Shown: positions 6,628 through 14,872 of the stretch, piece after piece
Layout: every line of letters begins with the position of its first letter
Numbering within the stretch: position 1 is the stretch's first letter
NCBI GenBank assembly: GCA_944332375.1
Contig: CALVJU010000069.1
Coordinates: forward strand, 1-17,620
Origin: an uncultured Bacilli bacterium
Lineage (GTDB): Bacteria; Bacillota_I; Bacilli_A; RF39; UBA660
Length of the DNA stretch: 17,620 nucleotides
Direction of reading: 5' to 3'
Notes under the pieces: generated by a model
Database searches by the model: none
Seen by the model: only the letters and a program-made list of their open reading frames with translations
What the model was told of the DNA's origin: nothing
Made by a program: the position numbers and the translations under genes

Positions 6628-7602
6628 ATGAAAGTAATAAAAAAAATATTTCAATTTCTTGTAATCATAATCTGCATTGGAGTTGTTATTGTTCTAATTT
6701 ACTTGGGTTACATTTTGATTTCCAATAAACTGGAAGAAAGACGTTTAGACAACGAAAGAACAAATAGTAGTAATCTCATGGAATATTTCAAATATCATGA
6801 TTTTGAACACGTTCATAGTTCAAAAAAAGAACTATACTATATTGGGGAAAACTTTGTATGTGATGCATTAAATGATCATCAAGTCATCGCAGTCGATCGT
6901 GATTTTATGATTTTAGATGATTATTCGATTTATCAAATTATTTTGGATCAAGAAAAAACATTTAGTAATCATCAAAGTTGTAAGAAAGTAGAAACAAATA
7001 TAGAAATTTCAAAAGTAAAACAAGAATATTCTACCTATTATCTATTTGATCAAAACAATCAACAATATGCATATAACAGAGAAACAGATCAACTTGAACA
7101 ATGTGGATATGACTCTAATTATTGTATGAATGCAAATCCAATTCTTGCCAGAGAAGACATTGTTTCAATTGTCAACTATTTGGACTCATATACTTATTTG
7201 GTTTTAAAAACAGATGGACAAATATGGAAACAAAGTTATAAAACAAGTTATAATGGAACTACAACTTATCATTTAGTCAATGAAGAACTCGTCATACCAA
7301 AAGAAACTTATGGAACAATTTACGAAGCAAGTACAATAGATAGTATTGACTTATCACTTGATAGTGAAACAATTACCACTCTTATAACTGATCGCGGATA
7401 TTTCTTTTTAAAACAAATCGAAACGGAAGAGTGTACAAAATATGAAGATGTTCCATGCGAATATCAATTTGTAGAAAGCGATGTTTATAAAAAATATCAT
7501 GACGACATTATTTATCTCGGTGCAAATTACAGCGTCTTAAGTGATCATACAATCATTGAAACAAAAGAACTGAAAAAACCATTAGATCCTGATGTCAAAT
7601 AA
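6628..7602 (+). CDS. Membrane-anchored protein of unknown function
   Basis: The 324-residue protein has a single N-terminal hydrophobic helix (about residues 8-32, IFQFLVIIICIGVVIVLIYL) behind a basic start, so it is most likely anchored with the large C-terminal part outside the cell. The extracellular part is beta-rich and polar. It carries scattered Cys residues (for example SCKKVE, QCGYDSNYC, EECTKYEDVPCE), which could form disulfides, and repeated 'Y-x-L-x-T-D-G/R' style blades (YTYLVLKTDGQIW, ITTLITDRGYFFL) that hint at a beta-propeller. No family is recognised. The start has AAGAGGAG at 6615-6622. It is the only plus-strand housekeeping-type gene in the window, transcribed towards the GH25 gene and sharing a terminator with it. 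Confidence 0.75.
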   Translation: MKVIKKIFQFLVIIICIGVVIVLIYLGYILISNKLEERRLDNERTNSSNLMEYFKYHDFEHVHSSKKELYYIGENFVCDALNDHQVIAVDRDFMILDDYSIYQIILDQEKTFSNHQSCKKVETNIEISKVKQEYSTYYLFDQNNQQYAYNRETDQLEQCGYDSNYCMNANPILAREDIVSIVNYLDSYTYLVLKTDGQIWKQSYKTSYNGTTTYHLVNEELVIPKETYGTIYEASTIDSIDLSLDSETITTLITDRGYFFLKQIETEECTKYEDVPCEYQFVESDVYKKYHDDIIYLGANYSVLSDHTIIETKELKKPLDPDVK

Positions 7603-7620
7603 CAATAATGTAAAGTAAAG

Positions 7621-7648
7621 AACACATACGTGAAAGTACGTGTTTTTT
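7621..7648. terminator. Terminator shared by two convergent genes
   Basis: ACACATAC (7622-7629) and GTACGTGT (7636-7643) form a stem around a 6-base loop, followed by six T on the plus strand. The plus-strand RNA has one A-C mismatch. On the minus strand the same position is a G-U pair, but the trailing T tract is weaker. It lies between the convergent 3' ends at 7602 and 7648. Confidence 0.75.
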
Positions 7649-8877
7649 CATTTATCTAAATATAAAATGTTAATATCAACCATTCCAGAAATACCATCTA
7701 CTTTTCCATTTTCACATAACTGCCACATTTTATAATCTCCTTGATAAGTAGTAGTTGTATCAGTATAGTGAGCTAACCAAACATCATCTTCTAAAGGCAT
7801 CCACATATTTTCTAAATATGTTTTACTACTGTAAATCATACCATCATATCCTGCTTTTTCTACTTCATCTACAAAGGCTTCTGCCATACTTGTTAAGTTA
7901 AAGAAACTCAAATGATAATCATTATAATAACTCCAGTTCTCCCAATCAAAAGCAATCGGCAACTCAATATCATAATTTTTTATTTGTTTTAAAACCCATT
8001 GTGCTTCTTTTTTCGCATCTTCTATAGATGCAGCATAAGAATAAAAATATACTCCAGCTTTGATCCCATACTTATTCGCATTCTTTATATTATTTTGAAA
8101 TTGGGAATCTAGAAAGAAGTCTGTATCAATTCCTCTTCTACTACCAACACGAATCATTACAAACTCTACACCAGCTTCTTTTAATTTTTCAAAATCTACA
8201 TCTCCTTGAAAACTTGATAAATCAACTCCGATCTCTGTATTTTCATTTTTATATTGATCGACAACATCTTGAAATTCTGTGTATACAACTTCTGGCTCTG
8301 GTTGTTCCTCTTGATTTTCTTCCTCTAATTCTTCTTCTGGGTCTTCAACAATTAAAGTAAATGGTTGTTCTGTTTCATTCCCACTTTTATCTGTTGCTTT
8401 AAATACCAGTTCATAATTACCTGGTGTATTCAAGTCATAATTTCCTTCTACCACACATACTGGCGTATCATCTTCATTATCTCCACACAACACTTTATCT
8501 GTTAAATTAAGATCACTTCCAACTGTAGTATAGTAAGTATTTCCAAGCCAAATTAACGGTTCTTCTGTATCTTCTACTGTCACTTCAAAAGTATAAGAAA
8601 CGGGAATTCCATCATCGTTTACAAAATCAAACTTAATCTCTTGTTGTCCCAATTTAGAAGTATCAATCTCATAGTCATCCGTTATCTCTCCGTTTATACT
8701 AGAAATTAATTCAGATACTTTTACTTTAGAAGCATACTCTAATGTTAAATTAGATACTGTTGTAACTTCTATTTTTGCTGTTAAAACACGGATATATTGA
8801 TATAACTGATATCCACCAAAAACACCAATAAAAGCTACCATTACAATAAGAATAATACGAAATAATTTCTTCTTCAT
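7648..8877 (-). CDS. Membrane-anchored GH25 lysozyme (muramidase) with Ig-like domains
   Basis: The 409-residue protein cleaves, by family knowledge, the MurNAc-GlcNAc bond of peptidoglycan. Residues 8-28 form an N-terminal membrane anchor. They are followed by two beta-sandwich modules of the HYR/DUF5011 type (about 35-104 and 106-178; the second shows TPGNYELVFKATDKSGNE), then a Glu-rich linker (179-198). The GH25 domain (about 215-409) begins IGVDLSSFQGDVDF with Asp219, carries IRVGSR and AGVYFYSYA, and has the acidic catalytic motif DWE at 311-313. It ends in the usual WLAHYT and MWQLCENG blocks with a final VDINI. There is no cell-wall binding domain, so the membrane anchor replaces it and the enzyme probably acts in wall remodelling rather than lysis. 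The start has GAGGTGAAAT upstream. Confidence 0.93.
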   Translation of the reverse strand: MKKKLFRIILIVMVAFIGVFGGYQLYQYIRVLTAKIEVTTVSNLTLEYASKVKVSELISSINGEITDDYEIDTSKLGQQEIKFDFVNDDGIPVSYTFEVTVEDTEEPLIWLGNTYYTTVGSDLNLTDKVLCGDNEDDTPVCVVEGNYDLNTPGNYELVFKATDKSGNETEQPFTLIVEDPEEELEEENQEEQPEPEVVYTEFQDVVDQYKNENTEIGVDLSSFQGDVDFEKLKEAGVEFVMIRVGSRRGIDTDFFLDSQFQNNIKNANKYGIKAGVYFYSYAASIEDAKKEAQWVLKQIKNYDIELPIAFDWENWSYYNDYHLSFFNLTSMAEAFVDEVEKAGYDGMIYSSKTYLENMWMPLEDDVWLAHYTDTTTTYQGDYKMWQLCENGKVDGISGMVDINILYLDK

Positions 8878-8918
8878 ATTTCACCTCATGATTACTAATA
8901 CTATATCATATTTCATAA

Positions 8919-8949
8919 GGAAAAAGAAGAATCTATATTAAGATTCTCC
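8919..8949 (-). terminator. Intrinsic terminator at the end of the NAD operon
   Basis: On the minus strand GGAGAATCT (8949-8941) pairs with AGATTCTTC (8934-8926), with one G-U pair, around a 6-base loop that contains the TAA stop of the nrtR gene. A T run (8925-8921) follows. The first arm is therefore coding sequence. The GH25 gene just downstream should have its own promoter. Confidence 0.75.
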
Positions 8950-9756
8950 TCGATAACGATATAAGTAGGAAGGTCTATGTCCTTCACCTGTTTTCATTTT
9001 ATCTGTCTTTTCTACTTTATTTTTAATAATTCTACGAAAAGCAGGATCTAATAACTTCTTTCCTAGAATCACTTCATACACTTGTTGTAATTCTCCTAAT
9101 GTAAAATCCTCTGGCATCATATTGAATACAATATCCGTATATTCTATTTTGTTTTTCAAACGATCCATTCCTGTTGCGATAACAAGATCATGATCAAAAG
9201 CAATTTGCTCGTTTTTTACACGTTCAAATTGAACTTGTGTATTAGTCTTATCAAGTTGCTTCTTTTTTACCGTAAATGAGAAATGCTCCACACCATTATC
9301 TAAAGAAAATACAATTTCATCATGACTTTCAACAGGAATCACATGAAACCAACAGGCATTTTCTAATAATTTTCCTTCTAGACGATTTTTATCAACAAGT
9401 GCCATATAAGTTGTAGAAATCACTCTCATACGAGGATCTCTATTCACATCACTAAATGTATATAATTGTTCCATATAAATATGAGAAATACCTGTTTCTT
9501 GTTTTAAAACACGTTTTCCACATTCCTCTAATGTTTCATCCATTTTTACAAAACCACCTGGTAAACACCATTTATTTTTATATGGAAAATCTTTTCTTTT
9601 TACTAGTAATACACTAAAATTTTTTTCTGAAAGTTTTCGATAATTTCCTTGTTCTTGACTTGATACACTAAATATTAAAATATCGGTCGTCATAGAAAGT
9701 CGTTCAAAGTCATTTGGATTGTAATGCGCTAAAAATTCTTCTTCCGTTTGATACAT
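8938..9756 (-). CDS. nrtR: NrtR-type Nudix-related transcriptional regulator of NAD metabolism
   Basis: The 272-residue protein has the NrtR layout: a Nudix domain (about 22-165) and a C-terminal winged helix (about 205-270; FTLGELQQVYEVILGKKL, then AFRRIIKNK and RPSYLYRYRG). The Nudix box is degenerate. GGFVKMDE and the final ETG are kept, but the catalytic REUxEE core reads RVLKQE (82-87), so the glutamates at 83 and 86 are replaced by Val and Gln. Known NrtR proteins repress NAD genes and are released by ADP-ribose or related NAD metabolites, usually without hydrolysing them. The gene is last in the NAD operon, 67 bp after nadD, behind AGAGGTGG. A -10 box and a palindrome in the gap suggest an extra promoter. 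A catalytic Nudix hydrolase is less likely. Confidence 0.88.
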   Translation of the reverse strand: MYQTEEEFLAHYNPNDFERLSMTTDILIFSVSSQEQGNYRKLSEKNFSVLLVKRKDFPYKNKWCLPGGFVKMDETLEECGKRVLKQETGISHIYMEQLYTFSDVNRDPRMRVISTTYMALVDKNRLEGKLLENACWFHVIPVESHDEIVFSLDNGVEHFSFTVKKKQLDKTNTQVQFERVKNEQIAFDHDLVIATGMDRLKNKIEYTDIVFNMMPEDFTLGELQQVYEVILGKKLLDPAFRRIIKNKVEKTDKMKTGEGHRPSYLYRYRGES

Positions 9757-9781
9757 AAATCCACCTCTTTTTTATATTTTG

Positions 9782-9814
9782 ATTATAACATAATTTGACA
9801 AAATATACAGTATA
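9782..9814 (-). promoter_or_regulatory. Possible internal promoter and operator before nrtR
   Basis: On the minus strand a TATAAT box (9787-9782) is preceded after 17 bases by a weak CTGTAT (9810-9805). The latter lies in the 11-bp perfect palindrome TATACTGTATA (9804-9814). This would allow nrtR expression apart from the main operon promoter. The palindrome differs from the TGTTA-type sites before pncA. Confidence 0.35.
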
Positions 9815-9823
9815 GGTTTAGTT

Positions 9824-10396
9824 TTATTCGTACAAATGATTCTGTTTTATATATTCCAAAATTGGAGGAAATGTTTCTAAAACCTCTTGGTTTTCTTTGA
9901 TTTTCTTCCTGATCATAGTCGAACTAATCATTAATTTTGGAGCATCGATAAAATGAATATGTTTCCATTCCTCTTTTGTCAAATGAATGTCTGTTTCTTG
10001 ATCTATTTTTCTATCAACACAAAGGAAGTGATATTTCTTTAATAAATATTGATACTCTTTCCAAGTTTTTATTTCCAATAAATTATCTAACCCTAATATA
10101 AAATAAATATCAGCTTCTGGATAAATACTTTGAAAATAATCTAGAGTTTGATATGTATATACACGCTTATTTTTTAATTCGTAATCGGAAACAGACATAT
10201 TTGGTTCTCGAATAGCAAAGTAACTAATCATATTCATACGATGAACATCATCAATTAATCCCTCTTTTTGATAATGAATTCCAGTTGGAACAAAAATAAT
10301 TTGATCTACAATTTTATTATTTAAGAGATATTTTGCAATCGCATAATGAGCACGATGGGGAGGATTAAATGATCCTCCAAAAATACCTATTTTCAT
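9824..10396 (-). CDS. nadD: Nicotinate-nucleotide adenylyltransferase
   Basis: NadD transfers AMP from ATP to nicotinate mononucleotide, giving deamido-NAD. The 190-residue length is normal for the family. The nucleotidyltransferase motif GGSFNPPHRAH (7-17) gives the two conserved His residues, with Ala in place of the more common Gly in HxGH. The C-terminal motif ISSTMIRKK matches the ISSTxIR nucleotide-binding loop, and FILGLDNLLEIKTWKEY matches the family's central D-x2-L-x4-W-x3 block. It overlaps prs by four bases (ATGA), so the two are translationally coupled. Confidence 0.96.
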   Translation of the reverse strand: MKIGIFGGSFNPPHRAHYAIAKYLLNNKIVDQIIFVPTGIHYQKEGLIDDVHRMNMISYFAIREPNMSVSDYELKNKRVYTYQTLDYFQSIYPEADIYFILGLDNLLEIKTWKEYQYLLKKYHFLCVDRKIDQETDIHLTKEEWKHIHFIDAPKLMISSTMIRKKIKENQEVLETFPPILEYIKQNHLYE

Positions 10397-11409
10397 ACCA
10401 TTTCTGTCCCTTCCATAACCTCTCGATTCTCATGTAGATTTACTATTATTTGTGTTAAAAAAGGTCCAAAATTAATCTCATGATACCATTTCTTCTTTTT
10501 GATTTTATTTGGTACATAAGATAAATTTGTTGAGAACAATTCATCAAAAATACCTTCTTGATAATATTTTTCAAATTCCATCGTTCCCTCTGTAAATAAT
10601 GAAAACGTTGCGCACATATAAATCTTCTTTGCCCCTCTATTTTTTAACTCTTTTGCTACTTCTAACATCGAAGTACCACTAGCAATCATATCATCAACAA
10701 TCAAAATATTCTTATCTTTTACTTCTGGTCCCATATAAACATGTTCTACAATTGGATTCTTTCCATTTATAATTTTACTTAAATCTCTCCTCTTATAAAA
10801 CACACCGACATCGCTATTTAACATATCTGCATAATATCGTGCTCTTTCCATTGCTCCCATATCAGGACTCACTACTAAAACATCATCTAACTGCTCTTTC
10901 TTTAATGTTCGAATCACTTCTGTTGTCGGATAGATATTTTCAAATGGAAGATTTGGAATCGCATTCGATACATTAGGATCATGACAATCAAATGTGACAA
11001 TATGATTCACTCCAATACGCTCTAATTCCTGTAGTGCAATGGCACAATCCAATGACGCTCTTCCTTTTCTCTTATGCTGTCTTGAAGCATATAATAAGGG
11101 CATTACAACTGTGATTCGATTCGCATATCCGCCAATCGCTGATACAACTCTTTTCACATCTTGAAAATGCTCATCTGGACTCATAAAATGCTTCATACCA
11201 TGCATATCATAAGAACAATGATAATTACCTACATCTGTTAGGATATAAATATCTTGGTTTCTAACTTCATTTTCAATTACAACTTTTCCTTCTCCATTTG
11301 AAAAACGACTATTTTTACAATGTAATTGATAATTCCCATCTAATTCCTTTAATACTTGATTTCCTAACTCTTTCATATTGTCCATAACAATTAATTTTAG
11401 TGTATTCAT
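10393..11409 (-). CDS. prs: Ribose-phosphate pyrophosphokinase (divergent Prs)
   Basis: Prs makes PRPP from ribose 5-phosphate and ATP, and PRPP is the cosubstrate of PncB encoded upstream. The frame is open from 11544, but the ATG at 11409 is preferred: it lies one base after the nadE stop and behind GAGGAG, giving 338 residues beginning MNTLKLIVMDNM. The PRPP-binding loop is clear (ILIVDDMIASGTSM, about 235-248), as are the flexible-loop equivalent around YASRQHKRKGRAS (107-119) and the motif FDCHDPNVSNA (140-150), which replaces the usual DLH of housekeeping Prs. The last about 40 residues extend past the standard 310-320 residues. This divergent form resembles a second Prs class in clostridia and related Bacillota. 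Its place in the operon suggests a dedicated PRPP supply for NAD synthesis. Confidence 0.88.
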   Translation of the reverse strand: MNTLKLIVMDNMKELGNQVLKELDGNYQLHCKNSRFSNGEGKVVIENEVRNQDIYILTDVGNYHCSYDMHGMKHFMSPDEHFQDVKRVVSAIGGYANRITVVMPLLYASRQHKRKGRASLDCAIALQELERIGVNHIVTFDCHDPNVSNAIPNLPFENIYPTTEVIRTLKKEQLDDVLVVSPDMGAMERARYYADMLNSDVGVFYKRRDLSKIINGKNPIVEHVYMGPEVKDKNILIVDDMIASGTSMLEVAKELKNRGAKKIYMCATFSLFTEGTMEFEKYYQEGIFDELFSTNLSYVPNKIKKKKWYHEINFGPFLTQIIVNLHENREVMEGTEMV

Positions 11410-11410
11410 T

Positions 11411-12181
11411 TTAAGACTCCTCAATTTCTCTTGGACAAGTTGGAATATGAAACTTATGTTGGTTATTCTGATGCAATCTTTCAATTTTTTCTCCCACTGC
11501 ATCTGAAACACTATTTTTATCTTCAATATAACTTGCGATATCACGATAAGTTACACCCAACTTCTCTTCATCACTTTGATTTGACAATCCATCATTTGGT
11601 GTTTTATAAAGTACTTTCTCTGGTACTTTTAAATACTCTCCAATAGCAATCACTTCTTCTACTGTATAATTTGCTAGTAAAGAAATATCATGAACATTAT
11701 CTCCACCTTTCGTGAAATATCCTACATATAATTCACAAAGATTTGATGTACCTGCTACTAAATAAGTTCCTCCTTTGATTTCTGATAGAAAGGCAGCCAT
11801 ATAATATAGAGCACTCATACGTAGTCTTGGTTTCAAGTTAATATCACTATTCTTTGTTGTTATTTCATCAATTGTTTGAATTTTACCTACTTCTTTTCTA
11901 ATATCATCAAAAGCAGGTGTCAGGTCAATCTGGTATAGTGGAAAATGATAATAATCACTTACTAGTTTCGCATCTTGATAATCTTCTTGATGAGAATGAC
12001 ATGGAAGTGCAAAACCAACAACATTTTCACTTCCTAGTGCTTTCGTAAATAAAGCTGCAACAACACCACTATCTTTTCCACCACTGATTCCAATAACAAC
12101 TCCTTTTAAATGATTCTTTTGATAATAATCTCTGATAAAATTTACAATATGATTTACTTCTTTTTCTACTTCAAATTTCAT
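11411..12181 (-). CDS. nadE: Ammonia-dependent NAD synthetase
   Basis: NadE amidates deamido-NAD to NAD using ATP and ammonia. The 256-residue chain has the N-type ATP pyrophosphatase P-loop GISGGKDSG (31-39), the LKPRLRMSALYYMA helix, VAGTSNLCELYVGYFTKGGD for the deamido-NAD site, and the block KTPNDGLSNQSDEEKLGVTY. It lacks the glutaminase domain of the larger NadE, so free ammonia is the nitrogen source. It starts at 12181, sharing ATGA with the stop of the upstream Nudix gene, and its TAA stop is one base before prs. Confidence 0.97.
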   Translation of the reverse strand: MKFEVEKEVNHIVNFIRDYYQKNHLKGVVIGISGGKDSGVVAALFTKALGSENVVGFALPCHSHQEDYQDAKLVSDYYHFPLYQIDLTPAFDDIRKEVGKIQTIDEITTKNSDINLKPRLRMSALYYMAAFLSEIKGGTYLVAGTSNLCELYVGYFTKGGDNVHDISLLANYTVEEVIAIGEYLKVPEKVLYKTPNDGLSNQSDEEKLGVTYRDIASYIEDKNSVSDAVGEKIERLHQNNQHKFHIPTCPREIEES

Positions 12182-12777
12182 TTTCTCATCCTCCTCATTT
12201 TTTCTTTCGCATATTGAAATGCCAATAAAGAATTAGAACCATTGATATATCCCATTTGAATCAATTCCTCAATTTCTTCTGTTTTAAATTTCATATATTG
12301 AATATATTCATCTGGATCTAACTGTTGTTCACTTACTTTTTGACAATTACGTGCTAAAAAAGCATGATTATAAGCACTCGATATTCCTTCATCTTGATAA
12401 AAAGATATTAATGGAATTAATTGTTCCGGTTGATATCCAATTTCTTCTTGTAACTCTCTAATAGAAGCCTCTTCCGGTGTCTCATTTTCTTCGATATAAC
12501 CAGCCGGAAATCCCACTCCAACTCCATTTTTAATACAAACACGTGGTTCTATCACCGTAATGATTTCTTGCTCTTTTGTTACTGGTATCACAATAATTGC
12601 CGACCCATCTTTATGATTCTTCTTTATCTTTTCACGAATCAAAGTAATATTTCCATTTAAATGATAGCGAGCAGTTTCAATGGATAAGAAAGAAGGTTTC
12701 TTTTCTATTTTTTCTTTCTTGATCGTTTGATATTGATTAAGAATTTTTAAAAGTTCTATTTTCTTTTCTTTTCGCAT
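12178..12777 (-). CDS. Nudix hydrolase, ADP-ribose pyrophosphatase type
   Basis: The Nudix box is perfect: GYIEENETPEEASIRELQEE then IG (93-114), with the REL-x-EE core intact, in contrast to the regulator at 8938-9756. The FPAGYIE context and length of 199 residues fit the ADP-ribose/NDP-sugar pyrophosphatase group (NudF-like), which splits ADP-ribose to AMP and ribose 5-phosphate. In this operon that would recycle ADP-ribose from NAD breakdown and lower the level of the likely NrtR effector. The frame opens at 12813, but the ATG at 12777 has AGAGGAAAAG in front and is preferred. It overlaps the end of pncB by 41 bp. The exact substrate is inferred. Confidence 0.85.
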   Translation of the reverse strand: MRKEKKIELLKILNQYQTIKKEKIEKKPSFLSIETARYHLNGNITLIREKIKKNHKDGSAIIVIPVTKEQEIITVIEPRVCIKNGVGVGFPAGYIEENETPEEASIRELQEEIGYQPEQLIPLISFYQDEGISSAYNHAFLARNCQKVSEQQLDPDEYIQYMKFKTEEIEELIQMGYINGSNSLLAFQYAKEKMRRMRK

Positions 12778-14218
12778 ACACTTTTCCTCTTTCTTCTTGT
12801 GAATAATAAGCAAGTAATTCTTCTTTTAAAGCATATAACTCTTCACTCAAATCGACATAATATTGATGTGGCATTTCTTCTCTTTTGATTTCTGGATACA
12901 AACGATTCATTTCTATTTCACAATGATTACGTAAGTTTTCAATACTCATTTGTGGTCCTACAAATACTCCATTTTGAAACACAAGTTCTTGTAATTCTCT
13001 GATTTCATAATTACGAATCGTCTTCTGATTATGTCTATTTTCAGGATCAATTAATGTATACTCATCCATTGGTAATTTCTCATGATGAACAGTAATCACA
13101 TCTCCTAATGCATATCCTGTTTCTTTGTCATAAAAACGATATACTTTTTTATATCCTGGATTAGTTGTTTTGATTTTATCATTACTAATTTTAATTTTTG
13201 GAATAATTTTATTGTTCTCTTCTAATCCAGCCAATTTATAGACACAACCAATACGAATATTTGGTGCAGTAATATTATCACCGGCTCCTATAGAATCAAA
13301 ACATGCTCCTTGCTCTTTTAAACTATTTATTGTTTTGGCAGTTAAGCCATTGGAAATACAAATTGTCGCATCTTGCATTCCTGCTTCATCTAACATCTTT
13401 CTAGCCATTTTTGTCTCATAAGCAAGATCACCACTATCAATACGAATTCCTTTCAAACGATACCCATTTGGAATTAAATAATCTTTCGCTACACGAATCG
13501 CATTCGGTACTCCTGATTTCAAAGTATTGTATGTATCAACTAAGAATACAGAATTTTCTGGATACATTTTCGCATAAGCAAGAAATGCTTCATATTCATC
13601 CTCATAATCAGTAATAAAACTGTGAGCCATAGTCCCCATAACTGGAATTTGATATTTCTTTCCAGCATACACATTTGAAGTTCCAGAACATCCTGCAATA
13701 TAAGCATATTTACTTGCCATAACAGCTGCATCTGGACCATCTGCACGTCGTGCACCAAACTCCATGATTGGAATCTCTAAAGCACTTTCTTTTAACTTTC
13801 TTGCACAAGTAGTAAACTTAATTCCTGCATTTAAATAAGAAAGTAGAGCAGTTTCTATAATTTGAGCTTCAATTGTCTTAGCTCTTACTGTTACAATCGG
13901 TTCATTTGGAAAAACTGGCGTTCCAGTTGGAACCATATAAATATCTCCTGTAAATTTTAAATCTTTCAAATAAGATAAAAATTCTTCTGTAAATAAATTC
14001 GTACTTCTCAAATATTCAATATCTTCTGCTGTGAAATGAAAATTTTTAATATATTCTACAATTTCTTCATTTCCTCCCATTAAAGCATAACCACCTTGAT
14101 TTGGAATACTGCGGAAAAAACTATCAAAATATACAATTTCATCTTTCTTTCCATCTTGGAAATATGTTTGAGCCATCGTTAACTCATATAAATCTGTCAT
14201 CATTGTTTTTTGATTCAT
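12737..14218 (-). CDS. pncB: Nicotinate phosphoribosyltransferase
   Basis: PncB converts nicotinate and PRPP to nicotinate mononucleotide, with ATP hydrolysis driving the reaction through a phosphohistidine. The 493-residue length fits the Gram-positive form. Visible motifs are TDLYELTMAQTYF (8-20), EFGARRADGPDAA (153-165), the phosphohistidine motif GTMAHS with His199, RIDSGDL (259-265) for PRPP binding and GAGDNITAPN (311-320). The start has GAGGATG upstream, and the 36-bp spacer to pncA closely repeats the leader of pncA. The gene's 3' end overlaps the Nudix gene by 41 bp. Confidence 0.97.
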   Translation of the reverse strand: MNQKTMMTDLYELTMAQTYFQDGKKDEIVYFDSFFRSIPNQGGYALMGGNEEIVEYIKNFHFTAEDIEYLRSTNLFTEEFLSYLKDLKFTGDIYMVPTGTPVFPNEPIVTVRAKTIEAQIIETALLSYLNAGIKFTTCARKLKESALEIPIMEFGARRADGPDAAVMASKYAYIAGCSGTSNVYAGKKYQIPVMGTMAHSFITDYEDEYEAFLAYAKMYPENSVFLVDTYNTLKSGVPNAIRVAKDYLIPNGYRLKGIRIDSGDLAYETKMARKMLDEAGMQDATICISNGLTAKTINSLKEQGACFDSIGAGDNITAPNIRIGCVYKLAGLEENNKIIPKIKISNDKIKTTNPGYKKVYRFYDKETGYALGDVITVHHEKLPMDEYTLIDPENRHNQKTIRNYEIRELQELVFQNGVFVGPQMSIENLRNHCEIEMNRLYPEIKREEMPHQYYVDLSEELYALKEELLAYYSQEERGKVYAKRKENRTFKNS

Positions 14219-14254
14219 AATATCATCCTCTTTCTTTTTAATAGTTTGTTAATA
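14219..14254 (-). repeat. Intercistronic copy of the pncA leader
   Basis: The whole 36-bp gap between pncA and pncB matches the 36 bp before pncA (14837-14872). Read on the minus strand, both start TATTAACAAA, continue with TATTAAAAAGAAAG and end in a GATGA-type purine stretch plus TATT before the ATG. One substitution and a shifted two-base insertion distinguish them. The shared part holds half of the operator-like palindrome. Confidence 0.8.
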
Positions 14255-14836
14255 TCATTTTCTAAAATTTTTTACTAACTGAATTCCTTTTTGTTCCATT
14301 AGTAGATAAGCCGCATCAATGTATGCTTGACGATGTTCCTCATCATAAGTGGCTGTCGCATCCTGATGAACTATAATATCGACGTTACGATTTTGTTGAT
14401 CTAAATAATTAGACAATGCAATCGCTCCATTGGCAATACAGATATCAGTACAACATCCTACGATTGATATTTCTTTTAAATGATTTGTCTTTTCTATAAA
14501 CTCTCTAAATGCTGGTGCTTCCATAAAACTAGTGGAATTCTTTTCGATTGAAATTCCCTGTTTCTCATATGGTAGTAAGTAATCCACCAATTCTGCTTCC
14601 TCTGTTCCTTTGATACAATGAGGAGGGAAGTTTTTAAATTCGCTAGAATTTTTCTCATGTGTATCTTTAATAAATACGACTGCACTATCCTTATTCAAAT
14701 ATTGTTTTAATAATTCTAGTTGTCTGGGAATAATCTTTTGAATGTTAGGATCTGCTAATGCACCTTCTTTCACAAAGCCATTGACCATATCAACAATAAT
14801 TAATAATGATCTTAATTCTTCCAATTGTTTTTTCAT
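14255..14836 (-). CDS. pncA: Nicotinamidase (isochorismatase-like hydrolase)
   Basis: PncA deamidates nicotinamide to nicotinate, the entry step of this salvage route. The 193-residue chain has the catalytic residues Asp16 (LLIIVDMVNGF), Lys99 (SIEKNSTSF) and Cys133 (GCCTDICIANGA, in the position of the TDxC nucleophile). Metal ligands are likely Asp58 and His60 (FIKDTHEKNSSEF) and His73 (FPPHCIKGT). These and the total length are typical of PncA, as opposed to other cysteine hydrolases. The start has GAAAGGATGAG upstream. It is the first gene of the operon, behind a strong promoter and candidate operators. The pyrazinamidase side-activity known for the family applies by analogy. Confidence 0.95.
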   Translation of the reverse strand: MKKQLEELRSLLIIVDMVNGFVKEGALADPNIQKIIPRQLELLKQYLNKDSAVVFIKDTHEKNSSEFKNFPPHCIKGTEEAELVDYLLPYEKQGISIEKNSTSFMEAPAFREFIEKTNHLKEISIVGCCTDICIANGAIALSNYLDQQNRNVDIIVHQDATATYDEEHRQAYIDAAYLLMEQKGIQLVKNFRK

Positions 14837-14872
14837 AATATCTCATCCTTTCTTTTTAATATTTTGTTAATA
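14837..14872 (-). repeat. pncA leader segment duplicated before pncB
   Basis: This 36-bp segment ends at the pncA start codon and is nearly the same as the intergenic segment 14219-14254. It contains the ribosome-binding site GAAAGGATGAG and overlaps the 17-bp palindrome at 14862-14878. Confidence 0.8.

Noticed and set aside
7625..7643. ACGTGAAA resembles half of a parS site (CACGTGAAA) near a ParB/Noc gene
   Set aside because: The other half does not match parS, and the sequence is fully explained as the stem-loop of a shared terminator.
11410..11544. Longer prs reading frame starting inside nadE
   Set aside because: It would overlap nadE by 134 bp; the ATG at 11409 has GAGGAG and gives the normal Prs N-terminus.
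12178..14257. Mycoplasma-type genetic code, suggested by base composition
   Set aside because: TGA ends pncA and the Nudix gene, the latter in an ATGA overlap, and no frame needs TGA read as Trp.
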